From assembly GCF_002970975.1 (NCBI RefSeq), contig NZ_PNFA01000009.1:62001-126000 (forward strand): 64,000 nucleotides of DNA, given 5' to 3'. The notes beneath the pieces were generated by a model that saw nothing but the letters and a program-made list of their open reading frames with translations, was not told the origin of the DNA and did not search any database. The DNA is from Microbacterium halophytorum. Its GTDB lineage: Bacteria > Actinomycetota > Actinomycetes > Actinomycetales > Microbacteriaceae. A program made the translations under genes and the position numbers. This document shows positions 46,196-54,386 of the stretch, in pieces (position 1 is the stretch's first letter; every line of letters starts with the position of its first letter).

Positions 46196-48001
46196 TCAGC
46201 CGTAGAGCTCGGGGCTCGTGCGGGCCCCCACCTCCTGCTCGAACGCGTACGCGTAGCCGAGCAGGTAGGTCTCGGCGAAGTCGCGGCCGAGGAACTCGAG
46301 GTTGACGCCGGCGCCCGTGATCGTGCCGTCGGCGTCGATCGCCTGGCCCATGGGCACCGTGACCGCCGGCATCCCCGTGTTCGGGCTGAGGCGCATGTTC
46401 ATCCCCAGCGACGCGTAGGGGTCGGTGCTCGGGTAGACCATGGCGTCGAGGCCGAGGTCGTCGAGGAGCCCCGTCACGCTGACCTTGAACTCCGCGAGCG
46501 CCGTCGTGTGCGTGCCCTCGGGGCCCGCCCAGTCGAGGTACTGCTCCTCGGTGATCTGGGCGCGCTGCTCGTAGGCGCCCTGGCGGCTGGGAACGAACTT
46601 CCCCGATTCGAGGATCTGCTCGAGCGACCGCGCTTCGACATCCGGATCGAGGTGCGTCTCGATGTAGGCGTCGAGGTCGTGGCGGAACTCGTTCGTGCTG
46701 CCGCTGCCCTCACCGAGCACGTCGGCGAACCAGGCGGGCTCGTCGATCTCGACGACGGTCGCGCCGCGCGCCTCGAGCGACTGCTTCGCCGCCTCCCACA
46801 GCCGCAGGGTCGTGGGGTCGTCGCCCAGCATCGACGGCAGGAAGCCGATGCGCGCGCCGTCGAGCGCCGCTTCGTCGAGGCCCGCGGTGTACGACTCGGG
46901 CACCTTCCCCTGCTGCGACGCGGTCACCGGATCCGCCTCGTCGACGCCCACGACGGCGTCGAGCGCGGCGGCAGCGTCGACCACGCTGCGAGCCATGGGG
47001 CCTCCCGTGTCCTGCGTCAGCGCGAGCGGCACGATGCCGTCGCGGCTGGCGAGGCCCACCGTCGGCCGAACTCCGACCAGCTGGTTGTACGACGAGGGCA
47101 CCCGGATGGAGCCTCCCGTGTCGGTCCCGAAGCCGATGCCGGCGAGGTTGGCCGCGATCGCCGCGCCCGTGCCGCCGCTGGAGCCGCCGGCGCTCTCACC
47201 CGTCACGTACGGGCTCGCGACGAGGAGCGACTCCCCCGCCTCCTGGCCCGCCGTGAACTCCGAGACGAAGCCGAACGCGAACTCGTCCATGCTCGCCTTG
47301 GCGATCATCACGGCCCCGTCGGAGCGCAGCCCCGACACCATGGCGGCGTCCTCGGCCGTCCAGTTGTCGTCCCAGCACCCGCAGCCGGCCGTGGTGGGCA
47401 TGTCGACGGTGTCGTAGTTGTCTTTCACCGCGACGGGCACCCCGAGCAGCATGCCGCTCATGCCGCTCTCGGCGCGCTGCGCGTCGGCGGCCGCGGCGGC
47501 CTCGAGCGCCGAATCGTTCACGGCGATGATCGAGTTCAGGGGCCTGCCGCCCTGCTCGACGACGGTGCGATCGTACTCGGCGATGCGGTCGAGGTACTCC
47601 TGGGTGATGGCGACGGAGGTGGTCGCCCCCGCGTTCATCGCCGCCTGCATGTCGATGACGCTCGCTTCGACGAGCTCGAACGGGCCGTCGTCGTAGACCA
47701 TGCGGCTCGAGACCTCGGCGAGGTCCCCGACCGTGATGGCGCCGTCGCCGTCGGCATCCGCCGCCGCGTCCCATCCGGCGTCGCCCGATGCCGTTCCGAG
47801 CAGGTCGCCGACCCGCTCGAGGTCCTCCGTCGTGACCTGCCGGTCACCGGTCAGGTCGAGCTCCGTGTAGTACGGCATCAGGATCGGGGCGGATGCCTCG
47901 CCCGCCGGCGCCGCGGAGGCGATGCCGCCGGTCAGCGCTCCCGCGATGATCGCCGGAATCGCCACGGCCGCCGCGACCGCGCCTCGGCGCGCATTCTTCA
48001 T
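46196..48001 (-). CDS. Secreted amidase with N-terminal dockerin
   Basis: A 601-residue exported protein. The signal peptide is at 1-30 (KNARRGAVAAAVAIPAIIAG, cleavage near ASAA). A type I dockerin spans about 47-101 with two calcium loops, DLTGDRQVTTEDL and DADGDGAITVGDL. The amidase-signature domain spans about 110-600 with Lys193 (VAVKDNYD), cis-Ser in GGSSGG (about 274) and nucleophile Ser298 (TGGSIRVPSSYN). The upstream gene, which ends at 48052, encodes a cohesin. ATG 48001 is preferred, with AGGGAG nine bases upstream; ATG 48055 would overlap the cohesin stop and add 18 residues. The amidase substrate is unknown. Confidence 0.88.
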   Translation of the reverse strand: MKNARRGAVAAAVAIPAIIAGALTGGIASAAPAGEASAPILMPYYTELDLTGDRQVTTEDLERVGDLLGTASGDAGWDAAADADGDGAITVGDLAEVSSRMVYDDGPFELVEASVIDMQAAMNAGATTSVAITQEYLDRIAEYDRTVVEQGGRPLNSIIAVNDSALEAAAAADAQRAESGMSGMLLGVPVAVKDNYDTVDMPTTAGCGCWDDNWTAEDAAMVSGLRSDGAVMIAKASMDEFAFGFVSEFTAGQEAGESLLVASPYVTGESAGGSSGGTGAAIAANLAGIGFGTDTGGSIRVPSSYNQLVGVRPTVGLASRDGIVPLALTQDTGGPMARSVVDAAAALDAVVGVDEADPVTASQQGKVPESYTAGLDEAALDGARIGFLPSMLGDDPTTLRLWEAAKQSLEARGATVVEIDEPAWFADVLGEGSGSTNEFRHDLDAYIETHLDPDVEARSLEQILESGKFVPSRQGAYEQRAQITEEQYLDWAGPEGTHTTALAEFKVSVTGLLDDLGLDAMVYPSTDPYASLGMNMRLSPNTGMPAVTVPMGQAIDADGTITGAGVNLEFLGRDFAETYLLGYAYAFEQEVGARTSPELYG

Positions 48002-48051
48002 CGTCTTCGTCTCCCTGCGGCCACTGCCGCGCATGCTCATCTGCTCCGACA

Positions 48052-48879
48052 TCATGCGACCCCTTCCCTGCGGCGGCGCACCAGCACGATGCCCGTGACG
48101 ATCGCGCCCGCCGCCACGACGACGGCGATGCCTGCGCCGGCGATCGTTCCGCCGGTGACGGCGAGCTCGCCGTCGTCCGATGCTGCCTCGTCGGATCCGG
48201 CTTCGCCCGGCCCGTCGGATGCCGCGTCATCCGAACTCGAATCGCCGGAGCCGTCGGTCGAGGCCGGGTCGTCCGCGCCATCGCCCCCGTCGGTCGGCTG
48301 GTCATCGCCCGTGCCGCCCGGGTCATCCGGATTCGTCGGGTCTGCGCCCGCGTCGTCGGCGACCGAGATCGTCACGGCCTCGACGGCGCCGAGCGGCTGC
48401 TGTTCGCCCTCGGTGCCGACGAGGGTGCCGCCGTCGATCGACACCGTCGCGTCGCCCGCGCCCATGACCTCGAACGACACCGTCGCGACCGTTGCGTCGC
48501 CCGAGACGCCCGGCGAGCTGCCGAGCCGCGTGTACGCGAGCTGCGCCGCGCCCGATTCTTCATTCGCTGCGCCGTAGCCGCCGTCCAGGAACACGGCGGA
48601 GTCGGGGATGTACTTCAGGACCTCGTCGTCGAAGGCGAGCGCGAACTCCGCGGCGTAGACGTCGGCGGCGCCCGTCGCCTCGATGGCCACATCGACCACC
48701 TCGCCGACCTCGCCCGTCGCCGGTGCGCTGAGCTCAACCGCTCCGACCTGCGCGGGCGCGGCCAGCGCGGGGCCGGAGCCCAGCAGTGCGGCGCCGGCGG
48801 CCGCGATGCCGACCGCGACAGCGGCGGCGCGACGGCGCCGTTGAGACGGCGCCGATCCTCTGGAAATGTGCATCTGCAC
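48052..48879 (-). CDS. Cohesin-domain protein with sortase-type anchor
   Basis: A 275-residue surface protein. The signal peptide ends near 41 (GSGPALAAPA). A cohesin domain of about 125 residues spans 45-172, with VYAAEFALAFDDEVLKYIP typical of cohesin strands and SISVA-like ends. A Gly/Asp/Ser/Pro-rich linker of about 65 residues follows, then LAVTG (239-243), a hydrophobic helix and RRRR. LAxTG is recognised by class E sortases, so wall anchoring is likely. The stop lies 51 bases before the preferred amidase start, and amidase and cohesin probably form one surface complex. GTG 48879 or ATG 48873. Confidence 0.85.
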   Translation of the reverse strand: MQMHISRGSAPSQRRRRAAAVAVGIAAAGAALLGSGPALAAPAQVGAVELSAPATGEVGEVVDVAIEATGAADVYAAEFALAFDDEVLKYIPDSAVFLDGGYGAANEESGAAQLAYTRLGSSPGVSGDATVATVSFEVMGAGDATVSIDGGTLVGTEGEQQPLGAVEAVTISVADDAGADPTNPDDPGGTGDDQPTDGGDGADDPASTDGSGDSSSDDAASDGPGEAGSDEAASDDGELAVTGGTIAGAGIAVVVAAGAIVTGIVLVRRRREGVA

Positions 48880-49140
48880 ACAGCCCTTCCTCGATGTTCA
48901 CGCGGCGCGGTTCCGCACCGTCGAGGAGCGCCGCAGGAGCTCACTCTGGCGCTCCAAGATTTCGGAATGATTTCGCTGTGTGAGCGGCACGTTTCGTGCG
49001 GCGCGCGTGCGGGTGGCTCCCGTCGCGAGCCACGAGCCGTGCGGCATCGCGCGGCCGGGTCGGTGCGATGCGTCCGGATGGCCCCGCGCGCCACGCCCGC
49101 GCCTTCGCCCATGTCGGAGGCACCACGTAGCGTTGGGGGC

Positions 49141-49926
49141 ATGACGTCGGAAGAGCAGCCGAAGAACCTCGTGCAGAACGCCCGCGTGCAGGAGGCGCTG
49201 GACGCCTGGGCGGAGAACAAGGACCCGCAGGTGCACAGCGATGTGCTGCGCCGCGCGGCGTCGGGCGAGCTGCTGCTCGACATCTCGAACTCCGAGTTCG
49301 CCGACCCCGAGAACCCGATGCAGGAGGGCGACCGGCTCGCCGTCACCAGCGTGACCGACAACGGCGGCAAGGACCTTCTCCTGGCCTTCACCGACAATGC
49401 CCGCCTCGAGGCGTTCGGCACCGGCGAGACCGGGCACTCGCTCGCTCAGTCGGCGGCGGGCGTGCTGCGGATGGCGAACGACCGCCACGACGGCGTCGCG
49501 ATCGACGCCGGCACCGACGGGGCCTTCATCGCCTACGGCGACGAGATCGAGCGCGCGTTCGGCGACAGCTTCGACGACGCCGTGCGCCTCGCGACCGCGA
49601 TCGTCGACGGCGGCGTCGAGATCGACGCGTTCGTCGAGCTCCTCAAGGAGTCGGTCGTCTACATCGGCGGCATCCCCGTGTTCGGCGACGACGGCGAGAC
49701 GATCGGCTACCACATCGCCACGGCCACTCCCCCGAGCGGCGGCGAGCTGCACGCCGTTTTCACCTGCCCCGCCGAGCTCTGGGCATGGCAGCCCAACGCC
49801 GTCGCCCAGCCGACGACGCTCGACCGCATCGTCGCGTCCGCCCGCGAGGGCGAGATGGCCGGGCTCGTCGTCAACCCCGTCGGCCCGTCCGCCGAGCTGA
49901 AGCTCGAGCTCTTCGACGCGGCGTAA
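49141..49926 (+). CDS. SseB-type domain protein
   Basis: A 261-residue soluble protein of the SseB/enhanced-serine-sensitivity-like fold. The opening is NARVQEALDAWAENKDPQ, with LVVNPVGPSAELKLELFDA at the end. Two related halves are visible by their repeated YIGG/FIAYG-type strands. Function unknown. A TAGCGT hexamer lies seven bases before the ATG, so the mRNA is probably leaderless. The stop faces the acetyltransferase stop with 11 bases between. Confidence 0.75.
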   Translation: MTSEEQPKNLVQNARVQEALDAWAENKDPQVHSDVLRRAASGELLLDISNSEFADPENPMQEGDRLAVTSVTDNGGKDLLLAFTDNARLEAFGTGETGHSLAQSAAGVLRMANDRHDGVAIDAGTDGAFIAYGDEIERAFGDSFDDAVRLATAIVDGGVEIDAFVELLKESVVYIGGIPVFGDDGETIGYHIATATPPSGGELHAVFTCPAELWAWQPNAVAQPTTLDRIVASAREGEMAGLVVNPVGPSAELKLELFDAA

Positions 49927-49937
49927 GACCCCGCGCG

Positions 49938-50228
49938 TCAGCGGGTCGAGAGCAGGCCGGCGCGCTCCGGGTGGTCGCGGAACCAGTCGGCGACGTACCA
50001 GCAGACGGCCGAGATGGTGCGGTCGCCGCGCGCGGCGATCTCCTCGACAGCGCGGGCCGTGACAACAGCGGCGTAGCCGTGCCCGCGATGGAGCGGGTTC
50101 GTGAACGCGCGCGTCAGCGCGACGTCGCTGCCGTTGTCGCGGTAGTCGAGCACGCTGACCAGGTCGTCGCCGCGGCGCAGTTCGTAGCGCGAAGACGCGG
50201 CGTCGTGGGTGAAGCTGAGGTCCGTCAC
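49938..50228 (-). CDS. GNAT-family acetyltransferase, small (YjdJ-like)
   Basis: Ninety-six residues matching the compact COG2388-type GNAT fold. The acetyl-CoA loop is NPLHRGHGYAAVVTARAV, and the C-terminal block is CWYVADWFRDHPERAGL. The start is GTG at 50228 with TAGCCT six bases upstream. The substrate is unknown; this family includes predicted amine acetyltransferases. Confidence 0.85.
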   Translation of the reverse strand: MTDLSFTHDAASSRYELRRGDDLVSVLDYRDNGSDVALTRAFTNPLHRGHGYAAVVTARAVEEIAARGDRTISAVCWYVADWFRDHPERAGLLSTR

Positions 50229-50402
50229 CGGCCCAGGCTACGCCTTCCTCGGCCGCTCGGCTCCGGATGATCGGATACGGGCAGAACGCCCAGCCACCAG
50301 CCGGACACGCCCGTCCGGTGCGGACAGAACGCTCACTCGCCCCGCAACATCCGGACAGAATGCGTCACGTTCCGTCATGTGACGACGCATTCGCCGTCAC
50401 AT

Positions 50403-50432
50403 TTGACTCGCCGCGACACGCCGGGTCATAAT
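50403..50432 (+). promoter_or_regulatory. Strong sigma-70 promoter for the Cys-rich leader peptide
   Basis: -35 TTGACT (50403-50408), an 18-base spacer, and -10 CATAAT (50427-50432). The ATG of the short ORF at 50440 is 7 bases past the -10 box, so transcription should start on or next to the initiation codon. The 170 bases upstream (50229-50402) contain GAATGCGTCAC/GTGACGACGCATTC-type inverted repeats near 50360-50390 and repeated GACAGAACGC-like words. Confidence 0.8.
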
Positions 50433-50439
50433 CTTCAAC

Positions 50440-50541
50440 ATGTCACGCAACGCAACGACCCTGTCCGCCCTGGAGGCGAACGGAGTTACCGGGAGGATGA
50501 TGCCCGGTCGCGCTGACATGTGTTGTCGAATGTGCCGCTGA
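50440..50541 (+). CDS. Leaderless Cys-rich leader peptide (33 aa)
   Basis: Too short for routine gene finders: 34 codons ending MCCRMCR-stop, with two adjacent Cys codons and a third near the end. It starts at the predicted transcription start (see the promoter at 50403-50432) and precedes a winged-helix regulator gene at 50701 on the same strand. Leaderless poly-Cys short ORFs are known as cysteine-responsive attenuators in mycobacteria; this one is inferred to act likewise. The 159 bases downstream of it hold GC-rich hairpins (GCCCGCGAG/CTCGCG near 50580-50600). Confidence 0.6.
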   Translation: MSRNATTLSALEANGVTGRMMPGRADMCCRMCR

Positions 50542-50700
50542 CCCTCCGCCAGCGCTGCACGGCTCACAGGCGCTCGCCCTGAGCCCGCGAGATTCCTCGC
50601 GCACCGCCCGCCGCACCCGCGGGCACACCGCCTGATCGCACACCGGCAGGCGCCCCAGACGCACACGCCCGTTCGGGCACACACCGAAAGCATCATCATC

Positions 50701-51420
50701 ATGTCGAACGCAGCCGTTCTCCCCCAGCAGTCCGCCGCCGCCCGCGCCCACCTGCGCGCCGTCCCCTCGATCGCCGAGCAGGAGGCCGCCCAGGCCGCCT
50801 CGTCGAGCTCGGCGCTCCCCGCTGGCACGGCACCGCGCGGTTTCGCCCTCTACGTCGGTCTCGACGAGGTCAAGGCCGCGATCGACGGCGTCGGCCTCCC
50901 CGTCCTCGTCGACGCGCTGCGCCGCACGATCGCCGACCTCGCCCCCAGCGCCGACACGTACGCCGCCGTGGCCCTCGCCCCCGAGCAGGCCGGCGGCCGC
51001 GACGTCGACGTCGTGCGCCTCGCGCTCAAGGAGCCGGGCGCGGTCCGCCGCCGCGAGCAGGAGGCGCAGAAGACCCGCACGGAGGAGGGCGTCGTCATCG
51101 ACCTCTCCCGCAAGCGCGTCGTGATCGACGGCGAGCACGCGAACCTGACGTACAAGGAGTTCGAGCTGCTGCAGTACCTCGTGCTCCGCGAAGGCAGCAC
51201 GATCGAGCGCTCCGAGCTGGTCGAGTCGCTCTGGCAGGCCGGCGACGACGATGCGCCCGGCGTCCGCACGATCGACGTGCACGTGCGCCGCCTGCGTTCG
51301 AAGCTCGACCGCTACCAGGACATCGTCCGCACGGTGCGCGGCGCCGGCTACCGCTTCGATCGCCACGCCGACGTCGCCGTCCGCTACGGCGCCGGCACGC
51401 CGTCGCCCGACGCCGTCTGA
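50701..51420 (+). CDS. Winged-helix DNA-binding protein without receiver domain
   Basis: A 239-residue protein. The N-terminal 110 residues are Ala/Ser-rich with no phospho-acceptor Asp-Thr-Lys pattern. The C-terminal 95 residues form an OmpR/PhoB-type winged helix (LTYKEFELLQYLVLREGS, TIDVHVRRLRSKLDRYQD and VRGAGYRFDR). It is an orphan regulator whose expression is set by the Cys-leader upstream (inference). Targets unknown. Confidence 0.85.
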   Translation: MSNAAVLPQQSAAARAHLRAVPSIAEQEAAQAASSSSALPAGTAPRGFALYVGLDEVKAAIDGVGLPVLVDALRRTIADLAPSADTYAAVALAPEQAGGRDVDVVRLALKEPGAVRRREQEAQKTRTEEGVVIDLSRKRVVIDGEHANLTYKEFELLQYLVLREGSTIERSELVESLWQAGDDDAPGVRTIDVHVRRLRSKLDRYQDIVRTVRGAGYRFDRHADVAVRYGAGTPSPDAV

Positions 51421-51434
51421 GTCGCCGTTCGACA

Positions 51435-51471
51435 GAACGCCCGCCGCCCCTCCCGGGGCCGGCGGGCGTTC
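51435..51471 (+). terminator. Terminator after the winged-helix regulator
   Basis: GAACGCCCGCCG (51435-51446) and CGGCGGGCGTTC (51460-51471) pair perfectly, with CCCC/GGGG continuing the stem. It lies 14 bases after the stop. Confidence 0.8.
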
Positions 51472-51486
51472 TTCCGCGCGGGCCGC

Positions 51487-51582
51487 TGCACAACGCAGTC
51501 AGAACCCAGGCCCGTCGACGCGATTCCCGCGGAGCAGCAGGAGCAGCGCGTCGGCGCACACCCGCTGTGACTGCGTTGTGCA
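51487..51582. repeat. Intergenic inverted-repeat element, copy 4 (perfect ends)
   Basis: TGCACAACGCAGTCA (51487-51501) and TGACTGCGTTGTGCA (51568-51582) are exact reverse complements over 15 bases and bound a 96-bp element. Best-preserved copy of the family also found at 2187, 8250 and 13011. Confidence 0.75.
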
Positions 51583-51618
51583 CCGCGCACGTCGGACGAC
51601 CGGCGTAACGTGAGCCGG

Positions 51619-52698
51619 GTGATCCGATCGTCTGCAACGCGCACGAACTCTGGTGCGCGAGCGCAGGCGCCCGCTCCCGAGCCGGGCCCGCGGCTCGAGA
51701 GCGAGTACCGGCCGAACGGCGCGCTCGACCTGATCGGCACCATCGGCGGCCTGCAGCGCGGCCCTGGCGACCCGACGCAGAAGCTCGATCGCACCGGCGG
51801 CATGGTCTGGCGGGCGACGCAGACGCCCGGGGGCGTCGCAACCCTCGCGCTGCGCCGGATGAGCGACGGCGTCGTGCGACTCGCAGCATGGGGGCCGGGG
51901 CGCGAGTGGGCGATCGCGCAGGCGCCCGCACTCTGCGGGGCCAGCGACGACTGGTCGGGGTTCGAACCGCGGCATCCGCTGCTCGCCGAAGCACTGCGCA
52001 GGAACCCCGGGCTGCGCCTCCCCCGCACCGACCTGCCCTTCGATGCCCTCGCGCAGGTCATCACGGAGCAGAAGGTCACGCTGCGGCAGGCGTTCGGCGC
52101 GTGGCGCAGCGTCGTGTCGCGCTTCGGCGAGAGGGCGCCCGGCCCGGCGCCCGAGGCGATGTTCGCGCCTCCGACGCCCGACGCCTGGCGCCGGGTGCCG
52201 TCGTGGGCGTGGCACCGCGCGGGGCTCGAACCTCCGCAGGCGCGCACGATCGTGCAGGCGGCCGAGCGCGCCCCGGCGCTCCTCCGGGCCGCGGAGGCGG
52301 ACGCCGGCGGCGGGACGGCGGGAGGCGCGCACGACGGCCCCGCGACGAGGTTCGACGCCGCGGGCTCCGACGCCGGGCGGGGAGCCGCGCCCGCTCCCGC
52401 CGAGCGCCGCTTCGACCGCGCGCTGGCGAGCCTGCCGGGAGTCGGGCCCTGGACGGTCGCCGAGACGCGCATCCGGGCGTTCGGCGACCCCGACGCGGTC
52501 AGCGTGGGCGACTACCACCTGGCGCACCAGGTCGGCTACGCGCTCACGGGCAGCCGCGTCGACGACGACGGCATGCTCGAGCTGCTGGCCCCGTGGGCGG
52601 GGCACCGGCGCCGGGTCATCCAGCTGATCTGGGCATCCGGCGTGAGCGAGCCCCGCCGCGGCGCCAAGGTGCACATGGAGGACCACCGCGACCGGTGA
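51619..52698 (+). CDS. AlkA-like DNA-3-methyladenine glycosylase (HhH-GPD)
   Basis: A 359-residue HhH-GPD glycosylase. The core is DLPFDALAQVITEQKVTLRQ, and the helix-hairpin-helix LASLPGVGPWTVAETRIRAF is followed by the catalytic Asp in SVGDYHLAHQVG. It removes alkylated bases from DNA. An Ala/Gly/Asp-rich insertion of about 50 residues lies before the hairpin. The start is GTG at 51619 because TAACGT lies 7 bases upstream; GTG 51610 is an alternative adding three residues. Confidence 0.88.
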   Translation: MIRSSATRTNSGARAQAPAPEPGPRLESEYRPNGALDLIGTIGGLQRGPGDPTQKLDRTGGMVWRATQTPGGVATLALRRMSDGVVRLAAWGPGREWAIAQAPALCGASDDWSGFEPRHPLLAEALRRNPGLRLPRTDLPFDALAQVITEQKVTLRQAFGAWRSVVSRFGERAPGPAPEAMFAPPTPDAWRRVPSWAWHRAGLEPPQARTIVQAAERAPALLRAAEADAGGGTAGGAHDGPATRFDAAGSDAGRGAAPAPAERRFDRALASLPGVGPWTVAETRIRAFGDPDAVSVGDYHLAHQVGYALTGSRVDDDGMLELLAPWAGHRRRVIQLIWASGVSEPRRGAKVHMEDHRDR

Positions 52699-52853
52699 GC
52701 CCCGGCGGCCCTGGCGCGCATCGCCGCCGGCGCAGATGACGCGTCGAGCTGCGGGCCACGACGCGCGCTTCGGCATGTGAGCGGGAGCCCTTCCGCCGGA
52801 TCGCGCGGGGGGCCGCCGCGCCCGGCTCGGGTCGCGGGCGGCAGAATGGCACC

Positions 52854-53048
52854 ATGAGTCGCCTCAAGACCCTCGGCCTCGCCCTCGCCGCGCTGGCGCT
52901 CGGCGCCGTCGTCGGCACGATCCTCGGCAGCGTGTGGCTCGGCCTGGTGATCGGGCTCATCGTGGCGATCGTCATCTTCATCTCGGGCCAGAGCGGCAGG
53001 GGCGGAAACCAGGGCGTCAACGACGAGGGCCACGGCATCGAGCTGTAG
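52854..53048 (+). CDS. Small membrane protein (64 aa)
   Basis: Sixty-four residues, basic N-terminus and two hydrophobic helices (LGLALAALALGAVVGTIL, WLGLVIGLIVAIVIFI), then a Gly/Asn-rich tail (SGRGGNQGVNDEGHG). Similar in design to the 31049-31243 protein but not in sequence. CAGAAT lies six bases before the ATG. The function is unknown. Confidence 0.65.
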   Translation: MSRLKTLGLALAALALGAVVGTILGSVWLGLVIGLIVAIVIFISGQSGRGGNQGVNDEGHGIEL

Positions 53049-53120
53049 GCCGCACGGCGCCCTCCGCCGGGCCGTCGCACCGAACTGCGTGCACGTGAAT
53101 ACATTCCCAGGGAACTCCTA

Positions 53121-53347
53121 AGCTTCGGGGCCCGCCCTCGTTATCGGTTCGTTACCAACCGGACAGCCGCCCCTGCGATCCGCGCCCTCGCGCGGATCGC
53201 AGGGGCTTGCACGCCGCACGCGCCGCCGCGACGCGGAATCCGGGGATCCACCCGCTCTCACCGCCGATCCAGGCGGAGGCCAGGGAGCACACAGGCGCGG
53301 ATTGAGAGAGTCTCCCGACCGCAAAAGTAACGACACGGTAACGACAC
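53121..53347 (+). promoter_or_regulatory. Structured 5' leader of the transglycosylase-like gene
   Basis: TAAGCT at 53121-53126 is a likely -10 box, which gives a leader of about 215 bases. It holds CGGTT/AACCG (about 53144-53160) and a perfect 16-bp stem GCCCCTGCGATCCGCG-type (53169-53184 against 53191-53206) without a U-tract. A direct repeat GTAACGACAC (53327-53336 and 53338-53347) directly precedes the ATG. Such leaders on actinobacterial wall-hydrolase genes are often c-di-AMP riboswitches, but I cannot match the full conserved core here. Confidence 0.4.
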
Positions 53348-54196
53348 ATGGAACCCGGTATGACCTACGACTCCCCCCTCCCCTCGGCCTCCCCGATCTC
53401 GCCGGCGCGCGCCGCAAAGCCGCGCCGCACGCTGCGCCTCGCCGCCGTCGCCGCCCTCGTCGCGGGCGTCGCCGCCGCCGGAGCGATCGTCGCAGTCGCG
53501 CAGCCGGGCCAGGCCACGGAGGTCGCGGCGCACGCCACGCTCGCGAACGCCGAGGAGCTGCCCGCCGAGGTCACCGTCGGCACCGATGCGATCGCCGAGG
53601 CGAAGAGCGCGCTGGCGACGGCCGACAAGGCGAGCGAGGCGGCCGCCTCGAGCGTGAGCACCGAGAAGCTCGACAAGACCGCGGATGCCCTCGCCGACTA
53701 CGCCGAGCTCTCCCGCGAAGACGTCGTCGGCCTCGCCGCCTCGGCGACCGAGCAGGCCGAGGCCGTCACCCAGCAGACCGCGGAGGCGGAGAAGCGCGCC
53801 GCCGAGGCCAAGAAGAAGGCCGCCGCCGAGAAGAAGGCTGCCGCGGAGGCCGCCGCCGCCGCGGAGGCGAAGATCGAGGCCGCACGCACGCCCGCCGGCG
53901 CGCAGGAGGCCGCCCGCGCGATCGCGGCGAACGAGTTCGGCTGGGGCGGCGACCAGTTCGGCTGCGTCTACAACCTGTGGCAGAAGGAATCCGGCTGGAA
54001 CTACCAGGCCACCAACGCCGGCAGCGGCGCCTACGGCATCGTGCAGTCGCTGCCCGGCTCGAAGATGGCGTCGGTCGGCGCCGATTGGCAGACCAACCCG
54101 CTGACGCAGATCCGCTGGGGCCTCGGCTACATCCGCGACGCCTACGGCACCCCCTGCGCCGCGTGGGGGCACTCCCAGGCCATGAACTGGTACTGA
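53348..54196 (+). CDS. Secreted transglycosylase-like protein with coiled coil
   Basis: A 282-residue exported protein. A positively charged N-terminus and one hydrophobic helix (LAAVAALVAGVAAAGAIVAV, about 30-52) precede an Ala/Glu/Lys-rich coiled coil (about 75-185, with EKRAAEAKKKAAAEKKAAAE). A C-terminal lysozyme-like domain follows, with NEFGWGGDQFGCVYNLWQKE, SGWNYQATNAGSGAYGIVQS and AWGHSQAMNWY, resembling actinobacterial transglycosylases. It probably acts in peptidoglycan remodelling. ATG 53348 is used; ATG 53360 is an alternative. No good Shine-Dalgarno is present at either. Confidence 0.82.
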   Translation: MEPGMTYDSPLPSASPISPARAAKPRRTLRLAAVAALVAGVAAAGAIVAVAQPGQATEVAAHATLANAEELPAEVTVGTDAIAEAKSALATADKASEAAASSVSTEKLDKTADALADYAELSREDVVGLAASATEQAEAVTQQTAEAEKRAAEAKKKAAAEKKAAAEAAAAAEAKIEAARTPAGAQEAARAIAANEFGWGGDQFGCVYNLWQKESGWNYQATNAGSGAYGIVQSLPGSKMASVGADWQTNPLTQIRWGLGYIRDAYGTPCAAWGHSQAMNWY

Positions 54197-54210
54197 CCCT
54201 TCGGCCCGCG

Positions 54211-54371
54211 GCGGGCGCATCTCCGGCGTCGTCGTCGCTTGCAGTACCGAGTACAGCCGCACTCCTCCTCCTTGGAGCTGCATCCGCCGCGAACCGAAGC
54301 CGAACGGAGCGGGCGCATCTCCGGCGTCACCGCGAACCGAAGCCGAACGGAGCGGGCGCATCTCCGGCGTC
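54211..54371. repeat. Direct repeats in the gap before the siderophore ABC genes
   Basis: Two 41-bp copies of a unit starting CGCGAACCGAAGCCGAACGG lie at 54288-54328 and 54331-54371 (43-bp period). Its last 20 bases (GCGGGCGCATCTCCGGCGTC) also occur at 54211-54230. The repeats lie downstream of the transglycosylase and do not code. Confidence 0.75.
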
Positions 54372-54386
54372 GTCGCACACAAGCCA

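Noticed and set aside
53121..53347. ydaO/yuaA (c-di-AMP) riboswitch as a firm call
   Set aside because: Context and GGGGATCCACC-like words are suggestive, but the conserved core could not be matched by eye.
54211..54371. CRISPR array
   Set aside because: Only two full and one partial copy, with no unique spacers of regular length.
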